DNA of 64,000 bases, taken from positions 62,001-126,000 of the forward strand of contig JAAWAC010000007.1 in NCBI GenBank assembly GCA_022791975.1, read 5' to 3'. Position numbers and translations under genes: made by a program. Below, piece after piece: positions 45,462 to 53,305 of the stretch. This DNA comes from Lachnospiraceae bacterium. GTDB lineage: Bacteria > Bacillota > Clostridia > Lachnospirales > Lachnospiraceae. Below the pieces are notes generated by a model. The model saw only the letters and a program-made list of their open reading frames with translations. It did not search any database and had not been told where the DNA came from. Within the stretch, counting starts at the first letter, position 1, and each line of letters opens with the position of its first letter.

Positions 45462-46022
45462 TTATAAAAGCCCGGCCCGCCTAAGCCTGGCCTCTATGGG
45501 AGGAGCCGCCAATAAGATAATCAATATTTTTGCCAGATCCCCCGGGATAAAGGGGATCACTCCGGCTCCCAGGGCTGCCTGAAAATTCATGCCAGCCACA
45601 TAGGCCAGCCAGATGGTCCCAAACAAGTAGGCCACCAGTGTTCCCAACAACATACCCAAAAGCCGCATGGGCCAGCCCTTCCATCTCTCTACAAAAAATC
45701 CGCAGAGGATCGCCATAAAAATAAACCCAAACAAATATCCTCCTGTGGGTCCGAAAAGTTTGCCCGGCCCGCCAGTAAAGGCGGAGAATACCGGCAACCC
45801 CGCCAATCCTAACAAAAGATAAACCAGATAGCTCACGGTCCCCAATCGCCAGCCAAGAAGCCATACAGTGAGATAAATTACCAGATTGGTCAGAGAAATG
45901 GGCACCGGTGTAAAGGGCAGGGTCAAAGACATAGGGCCCAGGATACAGATCAGGGCTGTCATAACACCCATAAGCGCCAGTTGATAGATTGCAGTTTTTT
46001 TGCCTTGTACGTTCTCTTGCAT
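45462..46022 (-). CDS. bioY: biotin transporter BioY
   Basis: A 186-residue ECF-transporter substrate-binding subunit with six hydrophobic segments. The motifs GPMSLTLPFTPVPISLTNLVIYL and GLAGLPVFSAFTGGPGKLFGPTGGYLFGF are diagnostic of BioY. It uses shared ECF energy subunits that are not in the window. It lies 23 bases after bioB and has AAGGAG before the ATG. It is controlled with bioB by the BirA site at 47161-47194. Confidence 0.95.
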   Translation of the reverse strand: MQENVQGKKTAIYQLALMGVMTALICILGPMSLTLPFTPVPISLTNLVIYLTVWLLGWRLGTVSYLVYLLLGLAGLPVFSAFTGGPGKLFGPTGGYLFGFIFMAILCGFFVERWKGWPMRLLGMLLGTLVAYLFGTIWLAYVAGMNFQAALGAGVIPFIPGDLAKILIILLAAPPIEARLRRAGLL

Positions 46023-46045
46023 GTGTTTATCTCCTTAATTAAAAT

Positions 46046-47017
46046 TTATGCCTCTTTTGTGTCTAACAGGGCAGCTTTATAGCCAAGTTCCTGCAATATT
46101 TTCATGTCCTCCTCCATGGAAATCCCGCTGGTGGTCAGCATAGGGCCAGAGATGGCGGCATTGGCTCCGGAGGTAAATACGCTTCTCCCCTTATCTGGAA
46201 GCTGCCCCCGTCCCCCAGCCATCCGGATGGCTGCGCTTGGGTGAATCATCCGGTAAATCGCCACAATCCGCCGAATTTCCGGCAATTTCAACGGCGGTAG
46301 CCCCTCCAAAGGTGTGCCTGGAACCGCATGGAGCACATTGATGGGAATGGATGTAATGGACAACTCCCGCAGATCAAGAGCCAGATCAATGCGATCCTCC
46401 CAGGTTTCTCCCATGCCCATAATTCCACCACTGCACACGGAAAGCCCTGCCTTTTGTGCGGCCTGTATGGCGGCGCGCTTGTCCTCGTAGGTGTGGGTGG
46501 TACAGATATGGGGGAAATATCTTCTGGAGGTCTCCAGATTATTATGTATCCGCTCTACTCCGGCTTCTCTCAGCTGTCTATACTGTTCATAGTCTAGGAG
46601 CCCATGGGAAGCACAAAGAGACAGTTGTGTCTCTTTTTTTAGCAGACGAAACGCTGCGCAGACCTGGTCTACTTCCCCTTGGCTAAGCCGCCGCCCGGAG
46701 GTGACCACCGAGAACCGCAGCACCCCGGCGTCCTGATTCCAGAGCGCCGCCTTGAGCATCTCCTCCTGGGACAAAAGGGGATATTCCTCTGTCTCCGTGT
46801 GATGGTGCACCGATTGGGCACAATATTTACAGTTCTCCGGGCATCTGCCGCTCTTTCCATTGATAATCGTACAGATGTCAAATTTTTCCTGACAAAAATT
46901 CCGACGCACTTCATCGGCTGCCCTGCAAAGCTCCTCCAGAGGCGCCTCCACCAAGTCCAAGGCCTCCAGCCGGGAAAGGGCCCCGCCGTCCAACACCTTA
47001 TCTCTCCATTTTTTCAT
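46046..47017 (-). CDS. bioB: biotin synthase
   Basis: A 323-residue radical SAM enzyme that inserts sulfur into dethiobiotin. The [4Fe-4S] cysteines are C59, C63 and C66 in CPENCKYC, and the block SVVTSGRRLSQGEVD and the C-terminal FTSGANAAISGPMLTTSG are typical. I use the ATG at 47017 (MKKWRDKVLDGG), with GAGGGAAGG in front; the track start lies in the leader. It forms an operon with bioY. No bioA, bioD or bioF is nearby, so the cell may rely on taken-up precursor or on genes elsewhere. Confidence 0.96.
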   Translation of the reverse strand: MKKWRDKVLDGGALSRLEALDLVEAPLEELCRAADEVRRNFCQEKFDICTIINGKSGRCPENCKYCAQSVHHHTETEEYPLLSQEEMLKAALWNQDAGVLRFSVVTSGRRLSQGEVDQVCAAFRLLKKETQLSLCASHGLLDYEQYRQLREAGVERIHNNLETSRRYFPHICTTHTYEDKRAAIQAAQKAGLSVCSGGIMGMGETWEDRIDLALDLRELSITSIPINVLHAVPGTPLEGLPPLKLPEIRRIVAIYRMIHPSAAIRMAGGRGQLPDKGRSVFTSGANAAISGPMLTTSGISMEEDMKILQELGYKAALLDTKEA

Positions 47018-47139
47018 GCCTTCCCTCATCCTTCTTGTGTTTATCCTTTGCTGTCTCTTTTTTAACAAGAGAATCCCAATCAGGAAAAGTCCCTCTCCTA
47101 TCTCCCCTTTTCTGACCGGGAACTCTCTTGTCAGAACAC

Positions 47140-47168
47140 ATTATAAAGTCCTTCGCCTTAATTGTCAA
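47140..47168 (-). promoter_or_regulatory. perfect sigma-A promoter of bioB-bioY
   Basis: TTGACA-N17-TATAAT on the minus strand. The -35 box lies inside the left arm of the BirA operator. The 340-base gap to the glycosyltransferase also holds the latter's promoter. Confidence 0.92.
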
Positions 47169-47194
47169 CTTATTTTTATTTTTAAGTTGACAAT
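47161..47194. promoter_or_regulatory. BirA operator
   Basis: ATTGTCAACTT-N12-AAGTTGACAAT, 11-bp perfect arms, matching the TTGTNAAC-N14-GTTNACAA-type BirA box. BirA bound with biotinyl-AMP would cover the -35 region and shut off bioB-bioY when biotin is plentiful. Confidence 0.93.
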
Positions 47195-47273
47195 CTGAAG
47201 TAAAAAAAGAAAGCCTTTATTCCGTAATCCAGGCGCTCTGTACAGATCGGCAACACCCATGTCCAAGTTTGCC

Positions 47274-47303
47274 TTGACGCCTTCTGCCTAAATTTCCTAT
47301 AAT
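47274..47303 (+). promoter_or_regulatory. sigma-A promoter of the GT14-like gene
   Basis: TTGACG-N18-TATAAT, 54 bases upstream of the chosen ATG. Confidence 0.75.
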
Positions 47304-47357
47304 AAGAAAAATTCCATTTTTATGGCGGCCCTAAATCATACAGAGGAGGCTTCTTTC

Positions 47358-48233
47358 ATGAATAGACATGCCTATTTACTAATGGCTCACAATAACTTTC
47401 CTTTGCTGCTGGAGCTGATCCGGCTCTTAGATCATGAACGGAATGTCATTTACCTGCATATAGACAAAAAAGTGCCGGAGGAACAATTCCTCCAACTACA
47501 AAGGGATTCAAAACAATTAAGGGACAAGCATGCTCTTTGCTCCCCTTTAATTTTCACAGATCGAATCTCTGTCCACTGGGGCGGATACAGCCAGATCGCC
47601 TGTGAGCTCCTGCTCTTAAAAGCTGCGGCTGGGGAGGACCACTTTGCCTACTATCATCTCCTCTCCGGCTCCGACCTACCGATTAAACCCATGGACACAA
47701 TTCTGGCCTTCTTTGATAATCTCCCCCCAAATGCAGGCCGGGAGTTTCTGGCCTTTGACAGCCGGGAGGTTCCCTCCCATGTGCGGGAGCGCATTTCTCT
47801 GTATCATATTTTTCGGGAAAGTGCCCATCCCCTGGCTGAACCGCTGGACGCCTTGTTTACCCGCGTCCAGCGGCTTCTCCATGTGAATCGTCTAAAAAAC
47901 AGCTCTTTGACCCTACAAAAGGGCGCCAACTGGTTTAGCATCACTGACGCTCTGGTCCGCTATACCCTGGAGCGGGAAGCTTTTATTCACCGCACGTTTT
48001 CCCGCTCGGTGTGTGCTGACGAGTTGTTTTTACAGACCATTGTGGCCAATTCTCCCTTTGCAGAGCAGATCTACGCCCCCTACGGAGATGAAAATTCTAT
48101 GGCCAATCTCCGTTATATCGACTGGAAGCGGGGAGAAAATAACAGCCCCTATGTTTTTCGGCGGGAGGACGTCAAAATGCTGCAAAAGCTGCCCCATCTC
48201 TTTGCACGAAAATTTGAGGAGAATATTTTTTAG
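47358..48233 (+). CDS. core-2/I-branching-type glycosyltransferase (GT14)
   Basis: A 291-residue protein resembling the beta-1,6-N-acetylglucosaminyltransferase (core-2/I-branching) family: it begins HAYLLMAHNNFPLLLELIRLLDHERNVIYLHIDKKV, then SVHWGGYSQIACELLLLKAA, YYHLLSGSDLPIKP and ADELFLQTIV. Bacterial members build capsule or exopolysaccharide. No signal or membrane segment is seen. The ATG at 47358 follows AGGAGG; the track start is 12 codons earlier. It is a single gene with its own promoter, without other polysaccharide genes next to it, and its last bases overlap the end of the GH32 gene. Confidence 0.88.
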   Translation: MNRHAYLLMAHNNFPLLLELIRLLDHERNVIYLHIDKKVPEEQFLQLQRDSKQLRDKHALCSPLIFTDRISVHWGGYSQIACELLLLKAAAGEDHFAYYHLLSGSDLPIKPMDTILAFFDNLPPNAGREFLAFDSREVPSHVRERISLYHIFRESAHPLAEPLDALFTRVQRLLHVNRLKNSSLTLQKGANWFSITDALVRYTLEREAFIHRTFSRSVCADELFLQTIVANSPFAEQIYAPYGDENSMANLRYIDWKRGENNSPYVFRREDVKMLQKLPHLFARKFEENIF

Positions 48234-49807
48234 GACTTACCGCCGCTGGTATCCCAGATGGACGCAAGACTTTGGCAGCACAAAAATTCCACATACAGGC
48301 TGGTATCCCCCTGTATGCCAAACCAGGACTTCCCCACATGGGCATTACACCGGGCTACAGCCAACACGGCCCCATCATCCAGAAACACCTCGACCGAGCA
48401 TCGGTCTACCACAGCCCGAAGTCTGGGAGCTCTTCCGGTTCGGGAAAGGGGAGCTGTCACGCCCTCCATGCAGAAGCTATTTTGAGAAAAGGCAAGGCAC
48501 ATCTCCACACCCAGCAGGGAGATCACAGCAGTTCCCGCTGGTTGGCCCAAGAATCGTACCTCCACATCGGCGGCAGGACCCTCCACGGGAATCTCCCAGA
48601 GCTCTCCCCCGCTCAGCTTAAGATCCTTCTCACAGATTTCCCGGACACACAGAGTTTTAATCTCCGGCACAGGTAAGGCCGTCAAAAAATATTGCTCCCC
48701 GTTTTGAATGAGCCTCATCTCTGTGGGAATTCCCAGCTGCTGGGAAAATCGCGGGGATGGTATTCCCAGCTGCTCATAGGCCACACGGACTGTTCGATCC
48801 TCCAGATTGGCGATCCATTGGGAGGCGTATATAATTCCTCCAAAGCTTAAGGGAATAGGCTCCTGCTCTACCACAAATCGTCCCTCTTGGAAGCTTCCCA
48901 CCACATAAATATCATGGGCTCCGGTAAAGATCCACTTTCTGACTCCCTCCCTGGTACAAAGGGGATAGACATTGGGGCACTCCTCATCCCCTTTAAGCTT
49001 TAAGGTCTGAAACCTCTCCCAGTGTAACAGATCCCCGGATCGATAGAGGCCAAATTCCTCCCCCTCATGGTAGAGGGCCATAAGATAGTCTCCCAGCTCC
49101 TCACAGAATATCACAAAGGGGTCCCGGTTTCCGTCACAAATATGGGGAAGAACGGGATTTTTATCATACAGCCTCATCTCCTCTTCGTCCCCAGGGATAT
49201 AGGCTAGGTGCTGGGTAAAGCCCTTCCCGCCCTCCTCCAGGGTAAAGCCTGTCCCTGTGGCTGTGTAGAAAAACAACGCCGCTTTTCCAAGCCCGGTCCG
49301 GTTTTCCTGATCCAGCACAGCGTTTCCGGAAAAGGGCATTCCGTCAGGGCCAGGGCACAGAGCGCAGGGCTTTTCCTCCCAGTGGATCAAATCTTTGCTG
49401 ACCGCGTGCCCCCAGTGCATATTGTTCCAGCGGGTGCTGCATGGCCCATACTGATAGTACATGTGGTATTGCCCCTGGAGAAAGATCATTCCATTGGGGT
49501 CATTGTTCCAGCCTGTTTTCACCGAGAAATGAATCTGTGGCCGCAGATCCTCCCTGTACAGATCCGGAATTTCCATCTCCTCTTCCTGTCCAAAGTCCAC
49601 ATTCAATTCCGGGGTAATTTCCACCTCCACATCCTGCCCGCAAAAGCGCCGCACATCCAGCCAGACTGGAAATCCCTCCCAACTCCCGGTAAAGTGGATT
49701 TGGTATTCGGCCATCAAACGCCCCTTCTGCCAGAGGCACATCCTGCGCAGGGGAGCATTCTCATGGGTTCGGAAGGTTAGATAAGGTTTGGCAATACGTA
49801 GCTTCAT
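48230..49807 (-). CDS. glycoside hydrolase family 32 (beta-fructosidase / sucrose-6-P hydrolase type)
   Basis: A 525-residue GH32 enzyme that cleaves beta-fructosides. All three signature motifs are present: NDPNG with the nucleophile (GWNNDPNGMIF), RDP (GNRDPFVIF) and the acid/base EC (DEECPNVYPL). About 95 residues precede the five-bladed propeller, and the C-terminal beta-sandwich ends in VDRCSVEVFLDDG. There is no signal peptide, so the substrate is handled inside the cell. No transporter is adjacent; a fructokinase gene lies 6 kb away. The ATG follows GGAGGAG. Confidence 0.93.
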   Translation of the reverse strand: MKLRIAKPYLTFRTHENAPLRRMCLWQKGRLMAEYQIHFTGSWEGFPVWLDVRRFCGQDVEVEITPELNVDFGQEEEMEIPDLYREDLRPQIHFSVKTGWNNDPNGMIFLQGQYHMYYQYGPCSTRWNNMHWGHAVSKDLIHWEEKPCALCPGPDGMPFSGNAVLDQENRTGLGKAALFFYTATGTGFTLEEGGKGFTQHLAYIPGDEEEMRLYDKNPVLPHICDGNRDPFVIFCEELGDYLMALYHEGEEFGLYRSGDLLHWERFQTLKLKGDEECPNVYPLCTREGVRKWIFTGAHDIYVVGSFQEGRFVVEQEPIPLSFGGIIYASQWIANLEDRTVRVAYEQLGIPSPRFSQQLGIPTEMRLIQNGEQYFLTALPVPEIKTLCVREICEKDLKLSGGELWEIPVEGPAADVEVRFLGQPAGTAVISLLGVEMCLAFSQNSFCMEGVTAPLSRTGRAPRLRAVVDRCSVEVFLDDGAVLAVARCNAHVGKSWFGIQGDTSLYVEFLCCQSLASIWDTSGGKS

Positions 49808-49852
49808 AACATTTCTCCTCCTGTAGTGAAGAAGCCTCTGTCTCCTATATGT

Positions 49853-50716
49853 TTATGTTTTCTTTAAAGATCCATCCTGTGGCCTTTTGTCCATACACCG
49901 CAACAGCCCATACCCCACCAGCAGCAGGCACGCCGTTAAGAAGGAAAAGGCCGCTGGCCGCTGCCACTGGGGAAAGCCTTCCATCCAGGGAATTTTGTTT
50001 TGGAGAAGAGCTGCGCCGTTTACGGCTCCGTGGGAAAGCATCGGGGCCCAAAGTCCCTGGTATCTTTCCAGAACCCAGGCAAACAAAAGTCCCAGAAAAA
50101 AGGCATACAATCCCTGCACCAGATTTCCGTGAAACACGCCAAAAATCGCCGCGCTTCCCACCAGAGCCAGCTTGCGATTTCCCGTCTGTCTTTTCATGCG
50201 CCTGTATACGATTCCCCGCATAAGCAGCTCCTCTAGAAGAGGCGCGGCCACCGTGGTTACCAGCAGCTGCACCCAGAAAGGCTCTGCATACACGGCTGTC
50301 GTCACCTTCTCATAGGCGGGAAACCGCTGAGGGAGCAGGGTCAGAGAGAGCAGCTGATTCAAACCCCTGGACAGGCACACGGAAGCTCCTACTATAAGAA
50401 AAATACCTTTTCCACTCCGAAAAACAATATGGAAAATATTTCTAATTTTATTGTGGGATACACAGGAAAACGCTTCTCTTTTCCACGCCTTTCCTCCCTG
50501 GTCTGGAAGATAAAAGGCGCCGTAAAACAGCGGAAAAAGCAAGAGATTTTCCAAGCCCAAAAGTGCGGCCGGATGATGGAGATACACCTCCTCAGGTAAA
50601 AGAAAGGAACATGCCCCCTGAATTATCCGGCTTACGAGAACGTAGAGAAGCAGAGGAAGAAAAATCTGCGTGCCCCCCTTGAAATAAAAGCCTTTGCTTT
50701 TCTCTTGTCTTTGCAT
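49853..50716 (-). CDS. CPBP family intramembrane metalloprotease
   Basis: A 287-residue membrane protein of the CAAX protease/bacteriocin-processing (Abi) family with several hydrophobic segments. Motif 1 is LLEELLMRGIVYRR (EExxxR) and motif 2 AAIFGVFHGNLVQGLYAF (FxxxH), with the NxxxxH-like ending in LSHGAVNGAAL. The track start is a TTG; the ATG at 50716 has AAGGGTGATGG in front. Roles in the family range from prenyl-protein processing to bacteriocin immunity. No bacteriocin is seen nearby. Confidence 0.87.
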   Translation of the reverse strand: MQRQEKSKGFYFKGGTQIFLPLLLYVLVSRIIQGACSFLLPEEVYLHHPAALLGLENLLLFPLFYGAFYLPDQGGKAWKREAFSCVSHNKIRNIFHIVFRSGKGIFLIVGASVCLSRGLNQLLSLTLLPQRFPAYEKVTTAVYAEPFWVQLLVTTVAAPLLEELLMRGIVYRRMKRQTGNRKLALVGSAAIFGVFHGNLVQGLYAFFLGLLFAWVLERYQGLWAPMLSHGAVNGAALLQNKIPWMEGFPQWQRPAAFSFLTACLLLVGYGLLRCMDKRPQDGSLKKT

Positions 50717-50768
50717 TCTGCCATCACCCTTATCCAGAAGCTTCCCTGTCTGCAAGAGCCACTGTTTT

Positions 50769-51233
50769 TTACAACAGCTTATCCAGCTCTTCCTGCAATT
50801 TCCTTTTTAATTCTTCCAATTCTTTTTCTGTTGGCAGGTATTTTTTATTGTACATTTCCCCAGGATCTAATCTCCAAACAGGTCCGGGAATGGGGGTATC
50901 CCCCTCCCTTCTCGGGAAAAAATGCCAGTGCATATGCGCTCCCCTACCTGCTCCCAACAGCTCATAATTCAATTTTTCAGGTCGAAAAGCAGCATAGACC
51001 GCTTCCCCAACCAAAGACATTTCCTGCAAAAACTTGCTTCGGAATTTTTTCTCTAAAAAATGTAGCTCTGTGGCATGTATTTTACACAAAAATAACGTAT
51101 ATCCCCGAAATCTTTGATAATCCCCTAAAACAACATATCCCGTTTCCAACTCTCTTACAAAATATGGGTTTTTGCCCTGCCTGATTGCTGCAATTCTCTC
51201 GCAAACCAAACAGGTGTCCAATCGATTTTCCAT
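50769..51233 (-). CDS. HIT family protein
   Basis: A 154-residue histidine-triad protein with the HxHxHxx motif as HMHWHFFPRREGD near residue 95. HIT proteins hydrolyse or transfer nucleotides such as AMP-lysine or dinucleoside polyphosphates. Its A+T-rich codon use is unlike that of the neighbouring genes, a possible sign of recent transfer. The ATG follows AGAGGAAAAA. No operon partner is obvious. Confidence 0.9.
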   Translation of the reverse strand: MENRLDTCLVCERIAAIRQGKNPYFVRELETGYVVLGDYQRFRGYTLFLCKIHATELHFLEKKFRSKFLQEMSLVGEAVYAAFRPEKLNYELLGAGRGAHMHWHFFPRREGDTPIPGPVWRLDPGEMYNKKYLPTEKELEELKRKLQEELDKLL

Positions 51234-51378
51234 TATTTTTCCTCTGTGTACTCTTTTTTTGTCTCATCAAATCCCGTGATTTTCTTTCATTATAAACCAG
51301 GAAATGAAATGAAACAATAGTTTCCGCCGGGAAACGCTTGCCACAGGAAAAAGCAACAACAGTCCTCCCACATTTTGG

Positions 51379-51407
51379 TTGCTGCCCACCTTTCCTTTTG
51401 CTATAAT
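51379..51407 (+). promoter_or_regulatory. sigma-A promoter of the membrane-protein gene
   Basis: TTGCTG-N17-TATAAT, 36 bases upstream of the ATG. Confidence 0.7.
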
Positions 51408-51442
51408 TGGATTATGCAAAAAAATCAAAGGAGGCTTCTGGA

Positions 51443-52225
51443 ATGATTTTGGCAAATGGTGACAAAAGACGGGAAAAATTTTTAAAGAGCGGCCATATCC
51501 TGTGGGATATCCGAAATGTGGGTGGGCTTTCTAAGGGCATACAGGCCGGCGGCATTACGTTTCTGGTTTTTGCCGCCCTCATCGCCATACCTTTTATAGC
51601 CATGGGCTTTGCCAAGGGCGGATTGGTATTTGGCGGGCTCTTTGCCGTTCCAGGCCTTCTTTTATACCTGGGAGGCGCCCTCTCGCAAAAGCGGAAAATG
51701 AAAAACTATCTGAGCTATTACCAGAAGGAAACCGGCTTTGACCTGGAAGAGTTAAAACAGCTGGAGCAAGAGCTAATGGAGCCGGATACCTTTATGGTGG
51801 GAAATGTGCCTGAGGATATGGAGACTGGCGCCAGCGAAAAAAGGCCCCAGCTGGGATGTATGATTACCAAGCATTATTTCTTTATGCCCATGAACATGGG
51901 AAAAAGCTATGTGCGTAAACTTTCTCATATGCTTATGGCTGTCTACTCCCAGGAAATTCCCGGCATAAACGGCTATAAGCGCGGCCTGGTATTTCTCTCC
52001 TCCAAGGATGATACCGCCTATATCAACGCCCTTTTGACAAGAGATTCCTGTGAGGAAATTATCCGTGAGCTTTATGAGCGAAATTCCGAAATCATTACCC
52101 AGCGCATATTCTTTTTTGGCGACCGGAAGTATGATATCATCACGGACAGTGAGGAAATTGTGGCCCTGTACCAGGAGCAGATGGAGAAGGCCATCTCCTT
52201 TAAAAGTCTCCTGACTTTCCCCTAA
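51443..52225 (+). CDS. hypothetical membrane protein
   Basis: A 260-residue protein that I do not recognise. Two hydrophobic segments lie at about residues 36-80 (GGITFLVFAALIAIPFIAMGFAKGGLVFGGLFAVPGLLLYLGGAL). The rest is soluble, charged and probably cytoplasmic. There is no signal peptide. The track start lies on the promoter's last base; the ATG at 51443 has AAAGGAGG upstream. It is a single-gene unit between the HIT gene and the riboswitch-thiT unit. Confidence 0.8.
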   Translation: MILANGDKRREKFLKSGHILWDIRNVGGLSKGIQAGGITFLVFAALIAIPFIAMGFAKGGLVFGGLFAVPGLLLYLGGALSQKRKMKNYLSYYQKETGFDLEELKQLEQELMEPDTFMVGNVPEDMETGASEKRPQLGCMITKHYFFMPMNMGKSYVRKLSHMLMAVYSQEIPGINGYKRGLVFLSSKDDTAYINALLTRDSCEEIIRELYERNSEIITQRIFFFGDRKYDIITDSEEIVALYQEQMEKAISFKSLLTFP

Positions 52226-52289
52226 AAGTCATTTTCAAACATTTTGTCGTAAAGGCATAAAAAGCCTCTCTGCAATAATAAATAGGTTC

Positions 52290-52318
52290 TTGACATTTTT
52301 TGTCCTGTGCCGTATAGT
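52290..52318 (+). promoter_or_regulatory. sigma-A promoter of the thiT leader
   Basis: TTGACA-N17-TATAGT. The transcript would begin near 52325, upstream of the hairpin and TPP aptamer. Confidence 0.88.
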
Positions 52319-52344
52319 AAGGGAGACAACACACATAGCGTTCT

Positions 52345-52380
52345 ATGCTTTCTCTGTTCTTTTGAGAACAGGGGGAGCAT
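52345..52380 (+). other. 5' hairpin directly before the TPP aptamer
   Basis: ATGCTTTCTCTGTTCT-TTTG-AGAACAGGGGGAGCAT pairs over 16 positions, with several G-U pairs, and ends one base before the aptamer begins. It may stabilise or insulate the riboswitch. Confidence 0.65.
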
Positions 52381-52467
52381 TGCTAGGGGAGCCTAAGGCT
52401 GAGAAAGTGCGCGGCAGTGCGTGCTGACCCTCATTACTTGTCCGGATAATGCCGGCAGAAGGAAGCA
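52381..52467 (+). promoter_or_regulatory. TPP riboswitch (THI element)
   Basis: The conserved THI-box strings are present: GGGGAGCCTAAGGCTGAGA, GCTGACCCT, ACTTGTCCGGATAATGCCGGC and AGAAGGAAG. Closing pairs TGCT/AGCA form P1. It lies upstream of thiT and would turn thiamine uptake down when thiamine pyrophosphate is high. Confidence 0.95.
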
Positions 52468-52479
52468 GTTTTAAGATCC

Positions 52480-52509
52480 CCTCCTGTGAAATTATTTTTA
52501 GCAAGGAGG
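52480..52509 (+). promoter_or_regulatory. Shine-Dalgarno sequestering stem of thiT
   Basis: CCTCCT (52480-52485) can pair with AGGAGG (52504-52509), the thiT ribosome-binding site, across an 18-nt loop, followed by T7 and the ATG. The stem suggests translational control; the T-run leaves termination possible. Confidence 0.6.
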
Positions 52510-52516
52510 TTTTTTT

Positions 52517-53185
52517 ATGTCATTCTTTGTAAACAAGGTGGTAGATGCCCAGGGGATTTCCTATTCTCTCACCAGTGCTGGCTATGGAGCTTTGGTTGGG
52601 CTGATTGTGGCTCTCCTTCTATTGGCCTGCTATCTGGCCGGCGAAAAAAAGTCCATTAGCACCAAGCAGCTGGTGTTCTCCGCGGCGGCCATGGCCCTGG
52701 GGATGATCACGTCCTTTCTCAAAATCTTTGAAGCTCCCATGGGGGGATCGGTCACCCTATTTTCCATGCTATTTATCTGCTGCATCGGGTACTGGTACGG
52801 CCTGCGGGTGGGCCTTATGACCAGCATTGCCTATGGTCTCTTGCAGCTGATCACTGATCCCTATATTATCAGCCTTCCTCAGATGGCAATGGACTATCTG
52901 TTCGCCTTCGGGGCCCTGGGTCTATCCGGTCTCTTCTGCAACCAGAAAAACGGCCTCATCAAGGGCTATCTGGCCGGTGTGCTGGGACGATATTTTTTCG
53001 CTTTCCTGTCCGGCCTGATTTTCTTTGCCTCCTATGCGGAGGGCTCTGGCATGAGCGCCCCCGTATATTCCCTGGCCTACAATGGCAGCTACCTGGGCTG
53101 TGAGGCAGCCCTGACCCTGGTGGTGCTGGCTGTCCCGGCTGTCAGTAAGGGCTTCTCCCAGGTAAAGCGCATGGCTGTGGAGTAA
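52517..53185 (+). CDS. thiT: thiamine transporter ThiT
   Basis: A 222-residue ECF-transporter S component that binds thiamine. It has about six membrane segments and the ThiT blocks EAPMGGSVTLFSMLFICCIGYWYGLRVGLMTSIAYGLLQLITDPYI and GRYFFAFLSGLIFFASYA. The shared ECF module must be elsewhere. The upstream TPP riboswitch confirms the assignment. The ATG is 7 bases after AAGGAGG. Confidence 0.96.
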   Translation: MSFFVNKVVDAQGISYSLTSAGYGALVGLIVALLLLACYLAGEKKSISTKQLVFSAAAMALGMITSFLKIFEAPMGGSVTLFSMLFICCIGYWYGLRVGLMTSIAYGLLQLITDPYIISLPQMAMDYLFAFGALGLSGLFCNQKNGLIKGYLAGVLGRYFFAFLSGLIFFASYAEGSGMSAPVYSLAYNGSYLGCEAALTLVVLAVPAVSKGFSQVKRMAVE

Positions 53186-53215
53186 GCCTGAAAAGCTGGC
53201 ACACTCCTGTCACAA

Positions 53216-53266
53216 AAAGCTCCCCGAAACGACCGCTATTCCTTTGCCGTCTCCCCGGGGAGCTTT
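53216..53266. terminator. bidirectional terminator between thiT and argS
   Basis: AAAGCTCCCCG (53216-53226) and CGGGGAGCTTT (53256-53266) form a perfect 11-bp stem between the convergent genes; A/T runs flank it on both sides. Confidence 0.8.
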
Positions 53267-53305
53267 CCTATTCCTTTTGTCTAATCCTCCCAGACCATTT
53301 CTGCC

